Shown: positions 9,937-19,334, counted from the stretch's first letter. The stretch: 37,478 nucleotides of DNA from Flavobacteriia bacterium (GCA_013298525.1 JAAFHW010000022.1:1-37478); one strand, 5' to 3'. A program made the numbers and translations. The notes: generated by a model not told the origin, from the sequence alone.

Positions 9937-10050
9937 TTTTAAAGAGATTCTTACAAATTTTAAAATTTCTATTTAAAAATTAGTAACTTTTTAATCATAT
10001 ATTCGTATAACTTTAACATTACCTATTTATCTAAAAATAAAATCTAACAA

Positions 10051-10716
10051 ATGGCAAAAGAAAGTTTTAATTGGAAAAGTCTTTTTGTAAATGAAGAAGC
10101 AGACAATACTTCAAAAAAAGAAACAGAAAACACACCAATTTCCAATGTAAATAAATTTCCAGAAAGTCCAACTACATTTCAACCAACCGAAAGCGCAACC
10201 AACAATCCTTTTCTAAACGAAATTTTTGGTGTTTATGAAAAAGGTTTTGAATCTTTAAATCAAACAGGTTTTGACTTTTATGAAATGTATAAATCGGTAA
10301 TTTCTGTTGGAGCAACCAATCCGCAAAGCTATCAAATGGCTTTTACGATGGGAAAAACTATCAATCCGCAACTTTCTAAATCATTTCTTTTAGAAAAAAG
10401 TAAATATTACGCAGAAGAAATTGAAAAAGTTCATGCTAAATATGATGCTACAGGAAATTCTAGAAAGAAGGATTTAAACGATGCAATCACTGCCGAAAAA
10501 GGAAACTTGACACGAATGATTAGTGATTTAGAATCTAAAATCGCTCAACTTCAAAATGATTTGCAAAAGAATAAAGCCGAACTTGAAAAGATAGATTTCA
10601 AAAACAAAGAACAATTCAGTGAAATTCAATTAAAAATTGAAGCTAATGATTTGGCAAAAAAGAAAATTTTAGATTCAATTAATACAATCGTAACCGGTAT
10701 CAATCAATACTTATAA
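10051..10716 (+). CDS. Cytoplasmic coiled-coil protein of unknown function
   Basis: 221 aa, no TM or signal, long C-terminal coiled coil (NLTRMISDLESKIAQLQNDLQKNKAELEKI). Confidence 0.75.
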   Translation: MAKESFNWKSLFVNEEADNTSKKETENTPISNVNKFPESPTTFQPTESATNNPFLNEIFGVYEKGFESLNQTGFDFYEMYKSVISVGATNPQSYQMAFTMGKTINPQLSKSFLLEKSKYYAEEIEKVHAKYDATGNSRKKDLNDAITAEKGNLTRMISDLESKIAQLQNDLQKNKAELEKIDFKNKEQFSEIQLKIEANDLAKKKILDSINTIVTGINQYL

Positions 10717-10721
10717 AATCA

Positions 10722-11843
10722 ATGGATAAATTTGCACAAGAAAAAACAACACTTTTAGAACTTCCAATTCTTAAACACTTTGACGAATCTAAAGGTGAAA
10801 TTGCGTTAAGTTCAAACACATTAAAAAAAGGCGAAAAATCTATCTTTTGGATTCTCGCTTTAGGACTTTTAGGAGTTGGTGGTTACCTAACTTGGACTTA
10901 CATTATTCCACCATTATTTACAATGTTGGGTCAAGCCATAGCACTTTCGGCGACTGGAGTTTTCCTAATTTTTTTAGTGATGATGTTTCCAGTTATTATG
11001 AAAGGATTACGTTTTATGACTAAAAATTTGCACAAAGCATTAATTCAGAGTAATCCTTTTAATGAATTAGAAGAGCAAAAACAGAAAATGGTAAAAAACC
11101 GTGAAGTTTTTAAAAACACCAAAGCCAAGCTTAAGGGTTTGAAAAACGAAATGGAAATTGAAGCTACTAAATCTGAAAAAGAAGCCAAGTCATTTCAAGA
11201 GGATGTTTTGAGTTTGCAACGTCAATCAGAAAAATTGAAATCTGCAATGGACGAAATGGTTCGATTAAATGGTGCAGCAGCAAAAGATACAGACGAATAT
11301 GTAGCTTTACAAAGTGAATTAGCTAGAAAACTTTCAGATTCACAACGAATTTCAAATCAATATGAGCAAAGCAAAAGTTTTATCCAGAAATATGGTGTAA
11401 GAGCGAATGTTCTTGGTAAAATGGACAGAAAATTAACCCTTGCCGGAACTGCAATTGACATAAAAATTGCGGATTTTGATGCGACAGTAGTAATGCTTAA
11501 AAAGGAATTTGAATTCGCTAAAAATGCGAAAGAAGCAACGGAAAGCGCCAAAAGTGCGATGATGTTCACTAAAGATTGGGAATTAGAATATGCATTAGAA
11601 GTGGTAACGTCAACAATCGCCTTAGATATTGCACGAACTTCTGAAAACCTAATTGATATTGATGCATTGACCTCTAAATATTCTGTAGATAATGACGAAC
11701 TGTATTCAAGATTAGATTCATTGGCAGATCAAATTAAAACTGGCGATAACACCATTCCAGATTCTACAAAATACACAAGTCCAAATTATAAAATCACTAA
11801 AGACGACAAGTTGAATAGTGGTGGCTTTGGGGATATTTTTTAA
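10722..11843 (+). CDS. Membrane-anchored coiled-coil protein of unknown function
   Basis: 373 aa, two adjacent TM helices followed by a long coiled coil and C-terminal tail NSGGFGDIF. Confidence 0.78.
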   Translation: MDKFAQEKTTLLELPILKHFDESKGEIALSSNTLKKGEKSIFWILALGLLGVGGYLTWTYIIPPLFTMLGQAIALSATGVFLIFLVMMFPVIMKGLRFMTKNLHKALIQSNPFNELEEQKQKMVKNREVFKNTKAKLKGLKNEMEIEATKSEKEAKSFQEDVLSLQRQSEKLKSAMDEMVRLNGAAAKDTDEYVALQSELARKLSDSQRISNQYEQSKSFIQKYGVRANVLGKMDRKLTLAGTAIDIKIADFDATVVMLKKEFEFAKNAKEATESAKSAMMFTKDWELEYALEVVTSTIALDIARTSENLIDIDALTSKYSVDNDELYSRLDSLADQIKTGDNTIPDSTKYTSPNYKITKDDKLNSGGFGDIF

Positions 11844-11878
11844 CTGAAAACAAAAACAAATTTAACTTTTAAATACAA

Positions 11879-13693
11879 ATGGGAAAAATTTTAAGAACAA
11901 CCAAATTAACTACTTTTTCTGAACTTTTAATAGTTCTTGGTGGAATTGGAGCAATATTAACAGCAGTTTATTTTATTTCACCAGGTTTAAAAACCGCAGT
12001 TTCTAAACAATTAAACGGAATAGAATTAAACAGCACAGACGTAAACAATGTAACCAATGCGGCCAAAATAGCATTGCCATCTAAAGAAATTTCCACTGAG
12101 GTAAAAGACAAGCCTCTAGTAAGAATAGCAGGTTATGCTTGGAACGGACAATCTGGAATTATAGTTTCTAATGGTGGTCCAAAAACTACTAAAGGATCTT
12201 TAATGGAAAAAAATGGAGTAAATCTTGAAATTATTCGTCAGGATTGGCTTTCAGAACTTCGTAACATGCAAATGAAATTTATTGAAGAATTTGATAAAGG
12301 CGAAGCTTTTCCAACATCAGATAAAAGTGTTTTTGCAATTATGATTATGGGAGATGGAGCGCCATTTTACATCAGTTCTGTACAAAAATCATTAGATGAA
12401 AAATACGGAAAAGACAAATACCACGTACAAGTTATGGGTGTTGTTGGTATGAGTTACGGTGAAGATAAATTAATTGGTCCACCAAGTTGGAAATCAAATC
12501 CAAAATCAATGAAAGGCGCCGTTATTTCTACTGTTCTTGGAGATGGAGATTGGGTAACTACAGTTAATTATTGTTTTGCAAATGGATTAAAAGTAAATCC
12601 AGACCCATCTACATATGATGCTGATGCAGTAAATATTTATCCATCTGAAAATGATGATTACATGAAATCGGCAGAAGAATTAATTAAATCTCAAACAACT
12701 GGATGGACTGTTTCTTTAAAAGAAGTTATAAACGGAAAACTTACAGGAAAATCAGTTAACAGAAAAATTGACGGTTGTGCAACTTGGACACCTGGAGATA
12801 AAACAGTTTTCGATAAACTTACAGGTTTTATTGATATCGTTTCTACAAAAGAATTCAACAACCAAATGCCAACTGCTATAATCGGAGTTAAAGAATGGGC
12901 AGCTAAAAATCCTGAAATTGTAACCAATATTTTAAAATCGGCATTAACGGCTTCTAATCAAATGAAGAATTATGAAGATTGGAAAGTTAGAGCTTCTGAG
13001 GCAGTTGCTGATACGTATCAAATTGAAAATGCAGAATACTGGTACAAAATGTTCAAAGGACAACAAGGAACTAAAAACGGTTTGACTTACAATATGGGTG
13101 GATCAAAAGTATTTAATTATGCTGATGCTATGCAATATTTCGGTTTGTCTGACGGAGTTAACAGATATAAAGCAGTTTACAATCAAGTTGGAACGTATTT
13201 AACAGAACTAAATCCGTTTGGATTTAACGAAAATGTTGGGAAAGTTTCCTCTTATGATGAAGCAGTAAATTTATTTTATTTAAAAAACATCAACGATATT
13301 GAATCGTCTGCTGCTGATAAATCGGATTATTCTGCAAAAGCTACCGAAGTTATGGCCTCTGGAGAATGGCAAATTAATTTTAGCTCAGGAAGTGCCGAAG
13401 TATTAAGCAATTCATCTAAAGATTTAGAGAGAATTTACAACTTGCTTATTCAGGCAGAAAATTCTAAACTTACAATTGTTGGTCATACCGATAATGTTGG
13501 TAATCCTGATTCAAATCTATCATTGTCTAAAAACAGAGCACAATCGGTTGTGGATTATTTAACACAAAAAGGAATTCCATCAAATCGTTTCCAATTAATT
13601 GATGGAAAAGGTCAAAACGAACCAGTTTCTGACAACAATTCTGCTAGCGGAAAAGCTAAAAACAGACGCGTTGTGGTTACCTTCTTAAAATAA
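11879..13693 (+). CDS. Substrate-binding protein (NitT/TauT-like) fused to C-terminal OmpA/MotB peptidoglycan-binding domain
   Basis: N-terminal TM anchor, SBP-like central region, C-terminal VGHTDNVGNPDSNLSLSKNRAQSVVDYL...KNRRVVVTF. Confidence 0.85.
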   Translation: MGKILRTTKLTTFSELLIVLGGIGAILTAVYFISPGLKTAVSKQLNGIELNSTDVNNVTNAAKIALPSKEISTEVKDKPLVRIAGYAWNGQSGIIVSNGGPKTTKGSLMEKNGVNLEIIRQDWLSELRNMQMKFIEEFDKGEAFPTSDKSVFAIMIMGDGAPFYISSVQKSLDEKYGKDKYHVQVMGVVGMSYGEDKLIGPPSWKSNPKSMKGAVISTVLGDGDWVTTVNYCFANGLKVNPDPSTYDADAVNIYPSENDDYMKSAEELIKSQTTGWTVSLKEVINGKLTGKSVNRKIDGCATWTPGDKTVFDKLTGFIDIVSTKEFNNQMPTAIIGVKEWAAKNPEIVTNILKSALTASNQMKNYEDWKVRASEAVADTYQIENAEYWYKMFKGQQGTKNGLTYNMGGSKVFNYADAMQYFGLSDGVNRYKAVYNQVGTYLTELNPFGFNENVGKVSSYDEAVNLFYLKNINDIESSAADKSDYSAKATEVMASGEWQINFSSGSAEVLSNSSKDLERIYNLLIQAENSKLTIVGHTDNVGNPDSNLSLSKNRAQSVVDYLTQKGIPSNRFQLIDGKGQNEPVSDNNSASGKAKNRRVVVTFLK

Positions 13694-13708
13694 TTTTTAT
13701 TCAATAAC

Positions 13709-13742
13709 AAAAAGCTACTCATAATTTTAAGTAGCTTTTTTT
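13709..13742 (+). terminator. Internal terminator/attenuator between SBP-OmpA gene and ABC permease
   Basis: aaaaagctact / agtagcttttt inverted repeat followed by T-rich stretch; permease starts about 15 nt downstream. Confidence 0.75.
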
Positions 13743-13756
13743 AACTCTTTTTTTTG

Positions 13757-14527
13757 ATGTTAAAATATTTTATTCCTTTTGAAAATACAACCAAAATGCA
13801 ACGAACTATCATCTTAGTTTCTTGGGTTGTTTTATTGTTTGCCATTTGGTTTATAGGTTCGTCTGGAACCAAACATTTGTTTCCTACACCAAGCCAAGTA
13901 ATAACTGGTTTTTCAGAATTATACAAAGAAGGTTTAGTTGTTCATATTTTTCAATCGCTTAAACTTTGTTTTTTATCTATTCTTTTAGCAACAATAATCG
14001 CTTTGTTATTTGCTTATTCTTGGCCAATTCCGTTGATGAAACCTGTTGCTGAATTTGTAACTAAATTTAGATTTTTGCCTTTCACAGGATTGTCATTTTA
14101 CATTACATTAATGGTTCATGATGCCAGAAATATGCAAGTTTGGATATTGGTAATTTTCTTGACAACGTTCTTAACAACATCATTGATTGCTGTTATAAAG
14201 GACATTCCTCAAGAAGAATTTGATCATGCCAAAACCCTAAAATGCAGTCGTTGGGAAGTGCTTTGGCAAGTAATCGTTTTAGGAAGAATTGATTATGTAA
14301 TTGATGTAATTCGTCAAAATTTAGCCATAACTTGGATGATGCTTGTAACCGTAGAATCTATCGTAGTTGCTTCTGGCGGCTTAGGATTTTTAATTAAAAA
14401 TTCTGATAAATTCATGAATCACGGTCGTATAATTGCCTTGCAAATTATTATTCTTTTAATAGGTTTAGGATTGGATTGGTTCATCAATTTTTTAAGAAAG
14501 TCAGTATTCAGATATTCAAAAATATAA
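13757..14527 (+). CDS. ABC transporter permease, NitT/TauT (BPD_transp_1) type, divergent EAA loop
   Basis: Multi-TM protein with EAA-like loop EEFDHAKTLKCSRWEVLWQVIVLGRI; ATG at 13757 preferred over TTG at 13754. Confidence 0.85.
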   Translation: MLKYFIPFENTTKMQRTIILVSWVVLLFAIWFIGSSGTKHLFPTPSQVITGFSELYKEGLVVHIFQSLKLCFLSILLATIIALLFAYSWPIPLMKPVAEFVTKFRFLPFTGLSFYITLMVHDARNMQVWILVIFLTTFLTTSLIAVIKDIPQEEFDHAKTLKCSRWEVLWQVIVLGRIDYVIDVIRQNLAITWMMLVTVESIVVASGGLGFLIKNSDKFMNHGRIIALQIIILLIGLGLDWFINFLRKSVFRYSKI

Positions 14528-14531
14528 CGCT

Positions 14532-15362
14532 ATGGAATTCGAATTTAGAGAAACACTTTTATACGTTGAAAATCTTAGCGTAGTTTATGATGACGTGACA
14601 ATTATTAAAGACGTCAGTTTAATTGAAAAAAACGTGGTTAGACCAAAACATGACAATACCGGACAAGTTATTGCTGTTGTTGGAAGATCTGGACGCGGAA
14701 AATCTACATTTTTCAAAACATTAACTGGTTTAGTTCATCCAAATACAGGTAAAATTTTAATTAAAGATTTTGAAAGTAAAGAACTTAATGCAGCAAAACC
14801 TGTAAGAGAAGGAGATATTGGATTTGTAGATCAAAAATATACGTTGTTCCGACACAAAACAGTGAGTCAAACCTTGAAATTTGCTTTGAGAAAAAGTACT
14901 TTATCAGCTCAAGATCAAGATTCTAAAATAGAGAAGTATATCAAAGATTGGGGATTGGAATCGTGTAAAAACAAATATCCAAACGAACTTTCTGGCGGAC
15001 AAAGACAACGAACAGCAATTATAGAACAACTTTTTTCATCTGATAAATTAATTGTTTTAGACGAACCATTTTCTGGTTTAGATATTGGAAACATTGAAGA
15101 AGTTAAAAAATCATTCGAATTATTGAGTTCTACTCATGATCATAACACCGTTATTTTTTCTACACACGATATTGAACTGGCAATTGAATTAGCACAATCT
15201 ATTTATGTGATTGGTTATCCAACAGTTGGCGGCAAAAAGCAAACCTACGGAAGTATTGTTGCCAAATACGATTTACGTGAAATGGGAATTTGTTGGAAGG
15301 AAAAATGCGAAGATCACGATAAATTGTATAAAGAAATTGCGCTTCAAATGATGAATTCGTAA
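14532..15362 (+). CDS. ABC transporter ATP-binding protein
   Basis: Walker A GRSGRGKST, signature LSGGQRQR, Walker B LIVLDEP, H-loop STHD. Confidence 0.93.
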   Translation: MEFEFRETLLYVENLSVVYDDVTIIKDVSLIEKNVVRPKHDNTGQVIAVVGRSGRGKSTFFKTLTGLVHPNTGKILIKDFESKELNAAKPVREGDIGFVDQKYTLFRHKTVSQTLKFALRKSTLSAQDQDSKIEKYIKDWGLESCKNKYPNELSGGQRQRTAIIEQLFSSDKLIVLDEPFSGLDIGNIEEVKKSFELLSSTHDHNTVIFSTHDIELAIELAQSIYVIGYPTVGGKKQTYGSIVAKYDLREMGICWKEKCEDHDKLYKEIALQMMNS

Positions 15363-15363
15363 T

Positions 15364-15915
15364 ATGAAAGAGAATTTACTAGCACTTGGAATATTTATAG
15401 GAATTTTTTTGCTAGTATTTTCTGGATTAATCATACCAATTACTCTATTAAATGATTATTTGATTTATGGTTGCATTTTAATTATTGGTTTAGCAGTTTC
15501 TGGATTTTACATTTTTTACAATAAAGACAAAATTATTGATGTAAAAGAATATATTTATATTCCAGTAAGATGTAGTTTATGTTTGGGTCCAATACTTGTA
15601 TTTTCATTTCTATGGTTAAATTTTTTTTGGAGAGATCAACATTCAACCACTATTAAAATTCCAGTAAAAAGTTTCTTTTTATATAAAGAAAGACATGGAG
15701 GAAAGTACAGCAATAAAGTAACAGTCAAAAGTGCATTTGTTATTGATTATTTTGGACAACGTAAAAATATAATTTGGAATTCTCGATTGGAAGACACTTT
15801 GATGACTTGTGTTGATTCAATTGAAATTACAAAAAGCAAAGGATATTTTGGAATTGATATAATAGAAGATAAAAATTTGATTTTTAAAGATTTTATGCAA
15901 TTTAAGAATAAATAA
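15364..15915 (+). CDS. Small integral membrane protein of unknown function
   Basis: About 3 TM helices then a soluble domain; starts 1 nt after the ABC ATPase stop. Confidence 0.7.
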   Translation: MKENLLALGIFIGIFLLVFSGLIIPITLLNDYLIYGCILIIGLAVSGFYIFYNKDKIIDVKEYIYIPVRCSLCLGPILVFSFLWLNFFWRDQHSTTIKIPVKSFFLYKERHGGKYSNKVTVKSAFVIDYFGQRKNIIWNSRLEDTLMTCVDSIEITKSKGYFGIDIIEDKNLIFKDFMQFKNK

Positions 15916-15937
15916 TTATTCGTATAATAAATACAAC

Positions 15938-17335
15938 ATGGGTTTTACAACAAATTTTTTACAACATTTAGAGCAAGAAACAATTTCAATCTTGGCTATT
16001 TGTAAAGTTTTAAATGCTGATGATTCGTTTATTCAAAAAATAAATGAACTAGTAAAATCAAATGCTTCAAACGGATTACTTTTCAAAGCAGAACATTTTT
16101 TTCTTTCCGATTGTATTTCAGTTTATAGAAAATTAGGCGAAAAAGAAACCGAGAAATCGCAATTTACCTTAGCTTATTATTATGATGTTTTACGCAACAA
16201 TCATTTTGCTGATGTTAAAAATTTAAGTGAATTTGATAAATTGGTTGCTTCACCAAATTTTAAAAATTTCCTAGAAAAAGTAAAAGTAGAAAACACAATT
16301 TCTAATATAAATTCAAGTGATTTTATCAAAGTTTTATCCGAAAATAAAAACCCACAATTAGAAATAGTAATTCAACATTTTTATAAATTTCTATACTTTT
16401 CATTTGATAAATCATTTGAAAATAATGCTGTTGCAAATACATTTTTTCAATCCAATTTAGATAAAAATCAACTTCCAATAGACGATTCATTAGAAAAAGT
16501 TCTTCAAGAATTAAACGAATTAATAGGTTTGGATAACGTTAAGAAAGACGTTTCTGAATTAATAAATCTTTTAGAAATCCAAAAGAAACGAACCTCCGAA
16601 GGATTAAAAAACACTGAAATAACACTTCATACTGTATTTCTTGGACCACCAGGAACAGGAAAAACATCTGTAGCACGATTGTTAAGCAGAATTTTTAAGC
16701 ATTTAGGATTTCTTTCCAAAGGTCAACTAATAGAAACCGACAGAGAAGGAATGATTGCCGGATTTGTCGGTCAGACAGCTTTAAAAGTGGATAAAGTTGT
16801 CGAGGAAAGTATTGGTGGTGTTTTGTTCATCGACGAAGCTTATGCCTTAACTCAAAATTCTTTAGGAAACGATTATGGTGCAGAAGCAGTTAATACTCTA
16901 ATCAAACGAATGGAAGATCATCGTGATGATTTGGCTTTGGTTGTTGCAGGTTATACCGAACCGATGAAGATTTTTGTAGAATCCAATCCAGGTTTACGTT
17001 CACGATTTAATCGCTTTTTTGAATTCGATCATTTCTCACCTTCTGAATTATTACAGATTTTCGAATCAATTGCCCAAAAATCGGATTTTGTAATTACTAA
17101 TGATGCTAAAGAGAAACTCAATGACACATTTGTTTTACTTCATGAAAAGAAAAACGAAAGCTTTGGGAACGCACGTGTAGTAAGAAATCTCTTCGAAAAG
17201 TGCGTTCAAAATCACGCGAACCGAATTATAAAAATCAAAAAGCTCTCCAAAAAAACATTAAAGACGCTTACAGAAGAAGATGTTCCTGAGCCAAATGAAA
17301 CTCAAAATCAAGTAGCTTTTGAAATCAAAGAATAA
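15938..17335 (+). CDS. AAA+ ATPase, CbxX/CfqX (SpoVK-like) family, with novel N-terminal helical domain
   Basis: ELIGLDNVKKDV, Walker A GPPGTGKT, Walker B GVLFIDEAYAL, arginine finger region NPGLRSRFNRFFEF. Confidence 0.92.
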   Translation: MGFTTNFLQHLEQETISILAICKVLNADDSFIQKINELVKSNASNGLLFKAEHFFLSDCISVYRKLGEKETEKSQFTLAYYYDVLRNNHFADVKNLSEFDKLVASPNFKNFLEKVKVENTISNINSSDFIKVLSENKNPQLEIVIQHFYKFLYFSFDKSFENNAVANTFFQSNLDKNQLPIDDSLEKVLQELNELIGLDNVKKDVSELINLLEIQKKRTSEGLKNTEITLHTVFLGPPGTGKTSVARLLSRIFKHLGFLSKGQLIETDREGMIAGFVGQTALKVDKVVEESIGGVLFIDEAYALTQNSLGNDYGAEAVNTLIKRMEDHRDDLALVVAGYTEPMKIFVESNPGLRSRFNRFFEFDHFSPSELLQIFESIAQKSDFVITNDAKEKLNDTFVLLHEKKNESFGNARVVRNLFEKCVQNHANRIIKIKKLSKKTLKTLTEEDVPEPNETQNQVAFEIKE

Positions 17336-17426
17336 AATTTTTTGAAAACAGGTGCCGCATTAAATTCGTGTTAATTAGTGAAAATTTGTATCGAAAACCC
17401 TATTTTTACACCATAAAAAAATCACC

Positions 17427-18884
17427 TTGAGTTTATATAAAAATCTTTTTAAGCAAACACTAATCTATGGTTTGGCAACTGTTTTGCCACGAATGATAAG
17501 TTTTATGCTTAACCCATTGTACGTAAAAAAATTACCAAAACAAGAGTTTGCAGATGTTTCAATAGTTTTTGCTTGGTTGGTTTTTTTCAACGTAATATTG
17601 TCTTATGGAATGGAAACCGCTTTCTTCCGATTTTATAATAAAGAAGAAAACAAGAAAAGTGTAATATCTACTGCTACAGTTTCTATTTTTTGGTCTTCAA
17701 TGTCATTCTTATTTTTTGCTTTAATTTTTAGAAACACATTATCAAATTGGGCAGAAATAAAAGTAGAATACATTACTTATACTATTTGGATTTTGGTTCT
17801 TGATGCGCTTGTAATCATACCATTTTCAAGATTAAGAGCCACTAAAAGACCAATGCAATATGCTATCATCAAAATTGGTAATGTCACGGTTAACATGCTT
17901 TTCAATCTATTTTTTTTAATTGTTTTACCCAAATTAGCAGATGCAAATCCGGAAGGCTTTTTTAATACTATTTATTTTGAAAATTTTAAAGTAGGCTACA
18001 TATTTGTTTCAGGATTGATTGCAAGTTTGTTGACTTTTATTGTTCTTTCTCCAGATTATTTCAAGATTAATTGGAAGTTCGATTTCAATCTTTGGAAGCA
18101 AATGATGAAATATGGTTATCCAATTTTAATTGCTGGTTTAGCATTTGCTATTAACGAACATTTTGACAAAATTCTTTTAGATTGGATGAATGTTCCAAAA
18201 GCTGATATTGGAGCTTATTCTGCTTGTTATAAAATTGGAATGTTTATGGTTTTGTTTCGCACTGCTTACACACTTGGAATCGAACCTTTTTTCTTCAGTC
18301 ATGCTAGTGATGAAAATGCGCCTCAAACCTATGCAACTATCACAAAGTATTTTGTTATTTTTGGTTCATTTATAAGTCTTTTTGTTATTGTTTTTATTGA
18401 TTTATTAAAGCAACCATTAGTTCCAAATGAAGAATATTGGGATGCTATAAAAGTGGTTCCGTTAATAGTTTTAGCTAATTTCTTTCTTGGTATTTATACT
18501 AATTTATCGGTTTGGTATAAGTTAATTGATAAAACAAAAATTGGTGCTTACATATCCATAATTGGAGCAATAGTAACTTTGGCATTGAATTATTTATTAA
18601 TCAAAGAATTCAGTTATTATGGATCAGCAATTGCAACATTGGCAGCTTATGGAACCATGATGATAATATCCTATAAAATGGGTCAAAAGAAGTATCCAAT
18701 TCCTTATGAAATTAATACAATTTTGAAATATTTAGGCTTGTCCATTGCCTTTTCAGCCATTGCTTTTTACATTCCGTATTTGAGAGAAAATTATCTTGTG
18801 AAAATCGTTTTACTTTCGCTATTTTTATATTTCATTTATAGAAACGAAAAGGAAACACTTTTAAAAATCATCAAACGAAAATAA
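17427..18884 (+). CDS. Oligosaccharide/polysaccharide flippase family membrane protein (TTG start)
   Basis: 485 aa, ~12-14 TM, N-terminus LYKNLFKQTLIYGLATVLPRMISFMLNPLY. Confidence 0.9.
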   Translation: MSLYKNLFKQTLIYGLATVLPRMISFMLNPLYVKKLPKQEFADVSIVFAWLVFFNVILSYGMETAFFRFYNKEENKKSVISTATVSIFWSSMSFLFFALIFRNTLSNWAEIKVEYITYTIWILVLDALVIIPFSRLRATKRPMQYAIIKIGNVTVNMLFNLFFLIVLPKLADANPEGFFNTIYFENFKVGYIFVSGLIASLLTFIVLSPDYFKINWKFDFNLWKQMMKYGYPILIAGLAFAINEHFDKILLDWMNVPKADIGAYSACYKIGMFMVLFRTAYTLGIEPFFFSHASDENAPQTYATITKYFVIFGSFISLFVIVFIDLLKQPLVPNEEYWDAIKVVPLIVLANFFLGIYTNLSVWYKLIDKTKIGAYISIIGAIVTLALNYLLIKEFSYYGSAIATLAAYGTMMIISYKMGQKKYPIPYEINTILKYLGLSIAFSAIAFYIPYLRENYLVKIVLLSLFLYFIYRNEKETLLKIIKRK

Positions 18885-18890
18885 TAACTC

Positions 18891-19325
18891 ATGACGATTA
18901 AAATTATAAATAAATCACAACACGAACTGCCTAATTACGAAACCATTGCCTCTGCAGGAATGGATTTACGTGCTAATATTTCAGAACCAATTACCTTAAA
19001 ATCTTTAGAAAGAACTATTGTAAAAACAGGACTTTTTATTGAATTACCAATAGGTTACGAAGCACAAGTAAGACCAAGAAGCGGATTAGCTGCCAAAAAA
19101 GGAGTTACTGTTTTAAATTCTCCTGGAACAGTCGATGCCGATTATCGAGGTGAAATCGGAGTTATTTTAGTAAATTTATCCAATGAAGATTTTATCATCG
19201 AAAACGGTGAAAGAATTGCACAACTAATCATTGCAAAACACGAAAGAGCCGAATGGATTGAAGTTCAAGAATTATCGGAAACTTCTCGTGGTGAAGGCGG
19301 TTTTGGTTCAACAGGCGTAAAATAG
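18891..19325 (+). CDS. dut: dUTP diphosphatase
   Basis: [57 protein letters not shown]. Confidence 0.98.
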   Translation: MTIKIINKSQHELPNYETIASAGMDLRANISEPITLKSLERTIVKTGLFIELPIGYEAQVRPRSGLAAKKGVTVLNSPGTVDADYRGEIGVILVNLSNEDFIIENGERIAQLIIAKHERAEWIEVQELSETSRGEGGFGSTGVK

Positions 19326-19334
19326 ATTTCAGTT

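Noticed and set aside
10051-17335. Interpretation as a type VII secretion or RuBisCO activase locus because of the CbxX AAA+ protein
   Set aside because: No WXG100, EccC-like ATPase or RuBisCO genes nearby.
18190-18375. 61-aa plus ORF within flippase
   Set aside because: Out-of-frame overlap of a clear membrane-protein gene.
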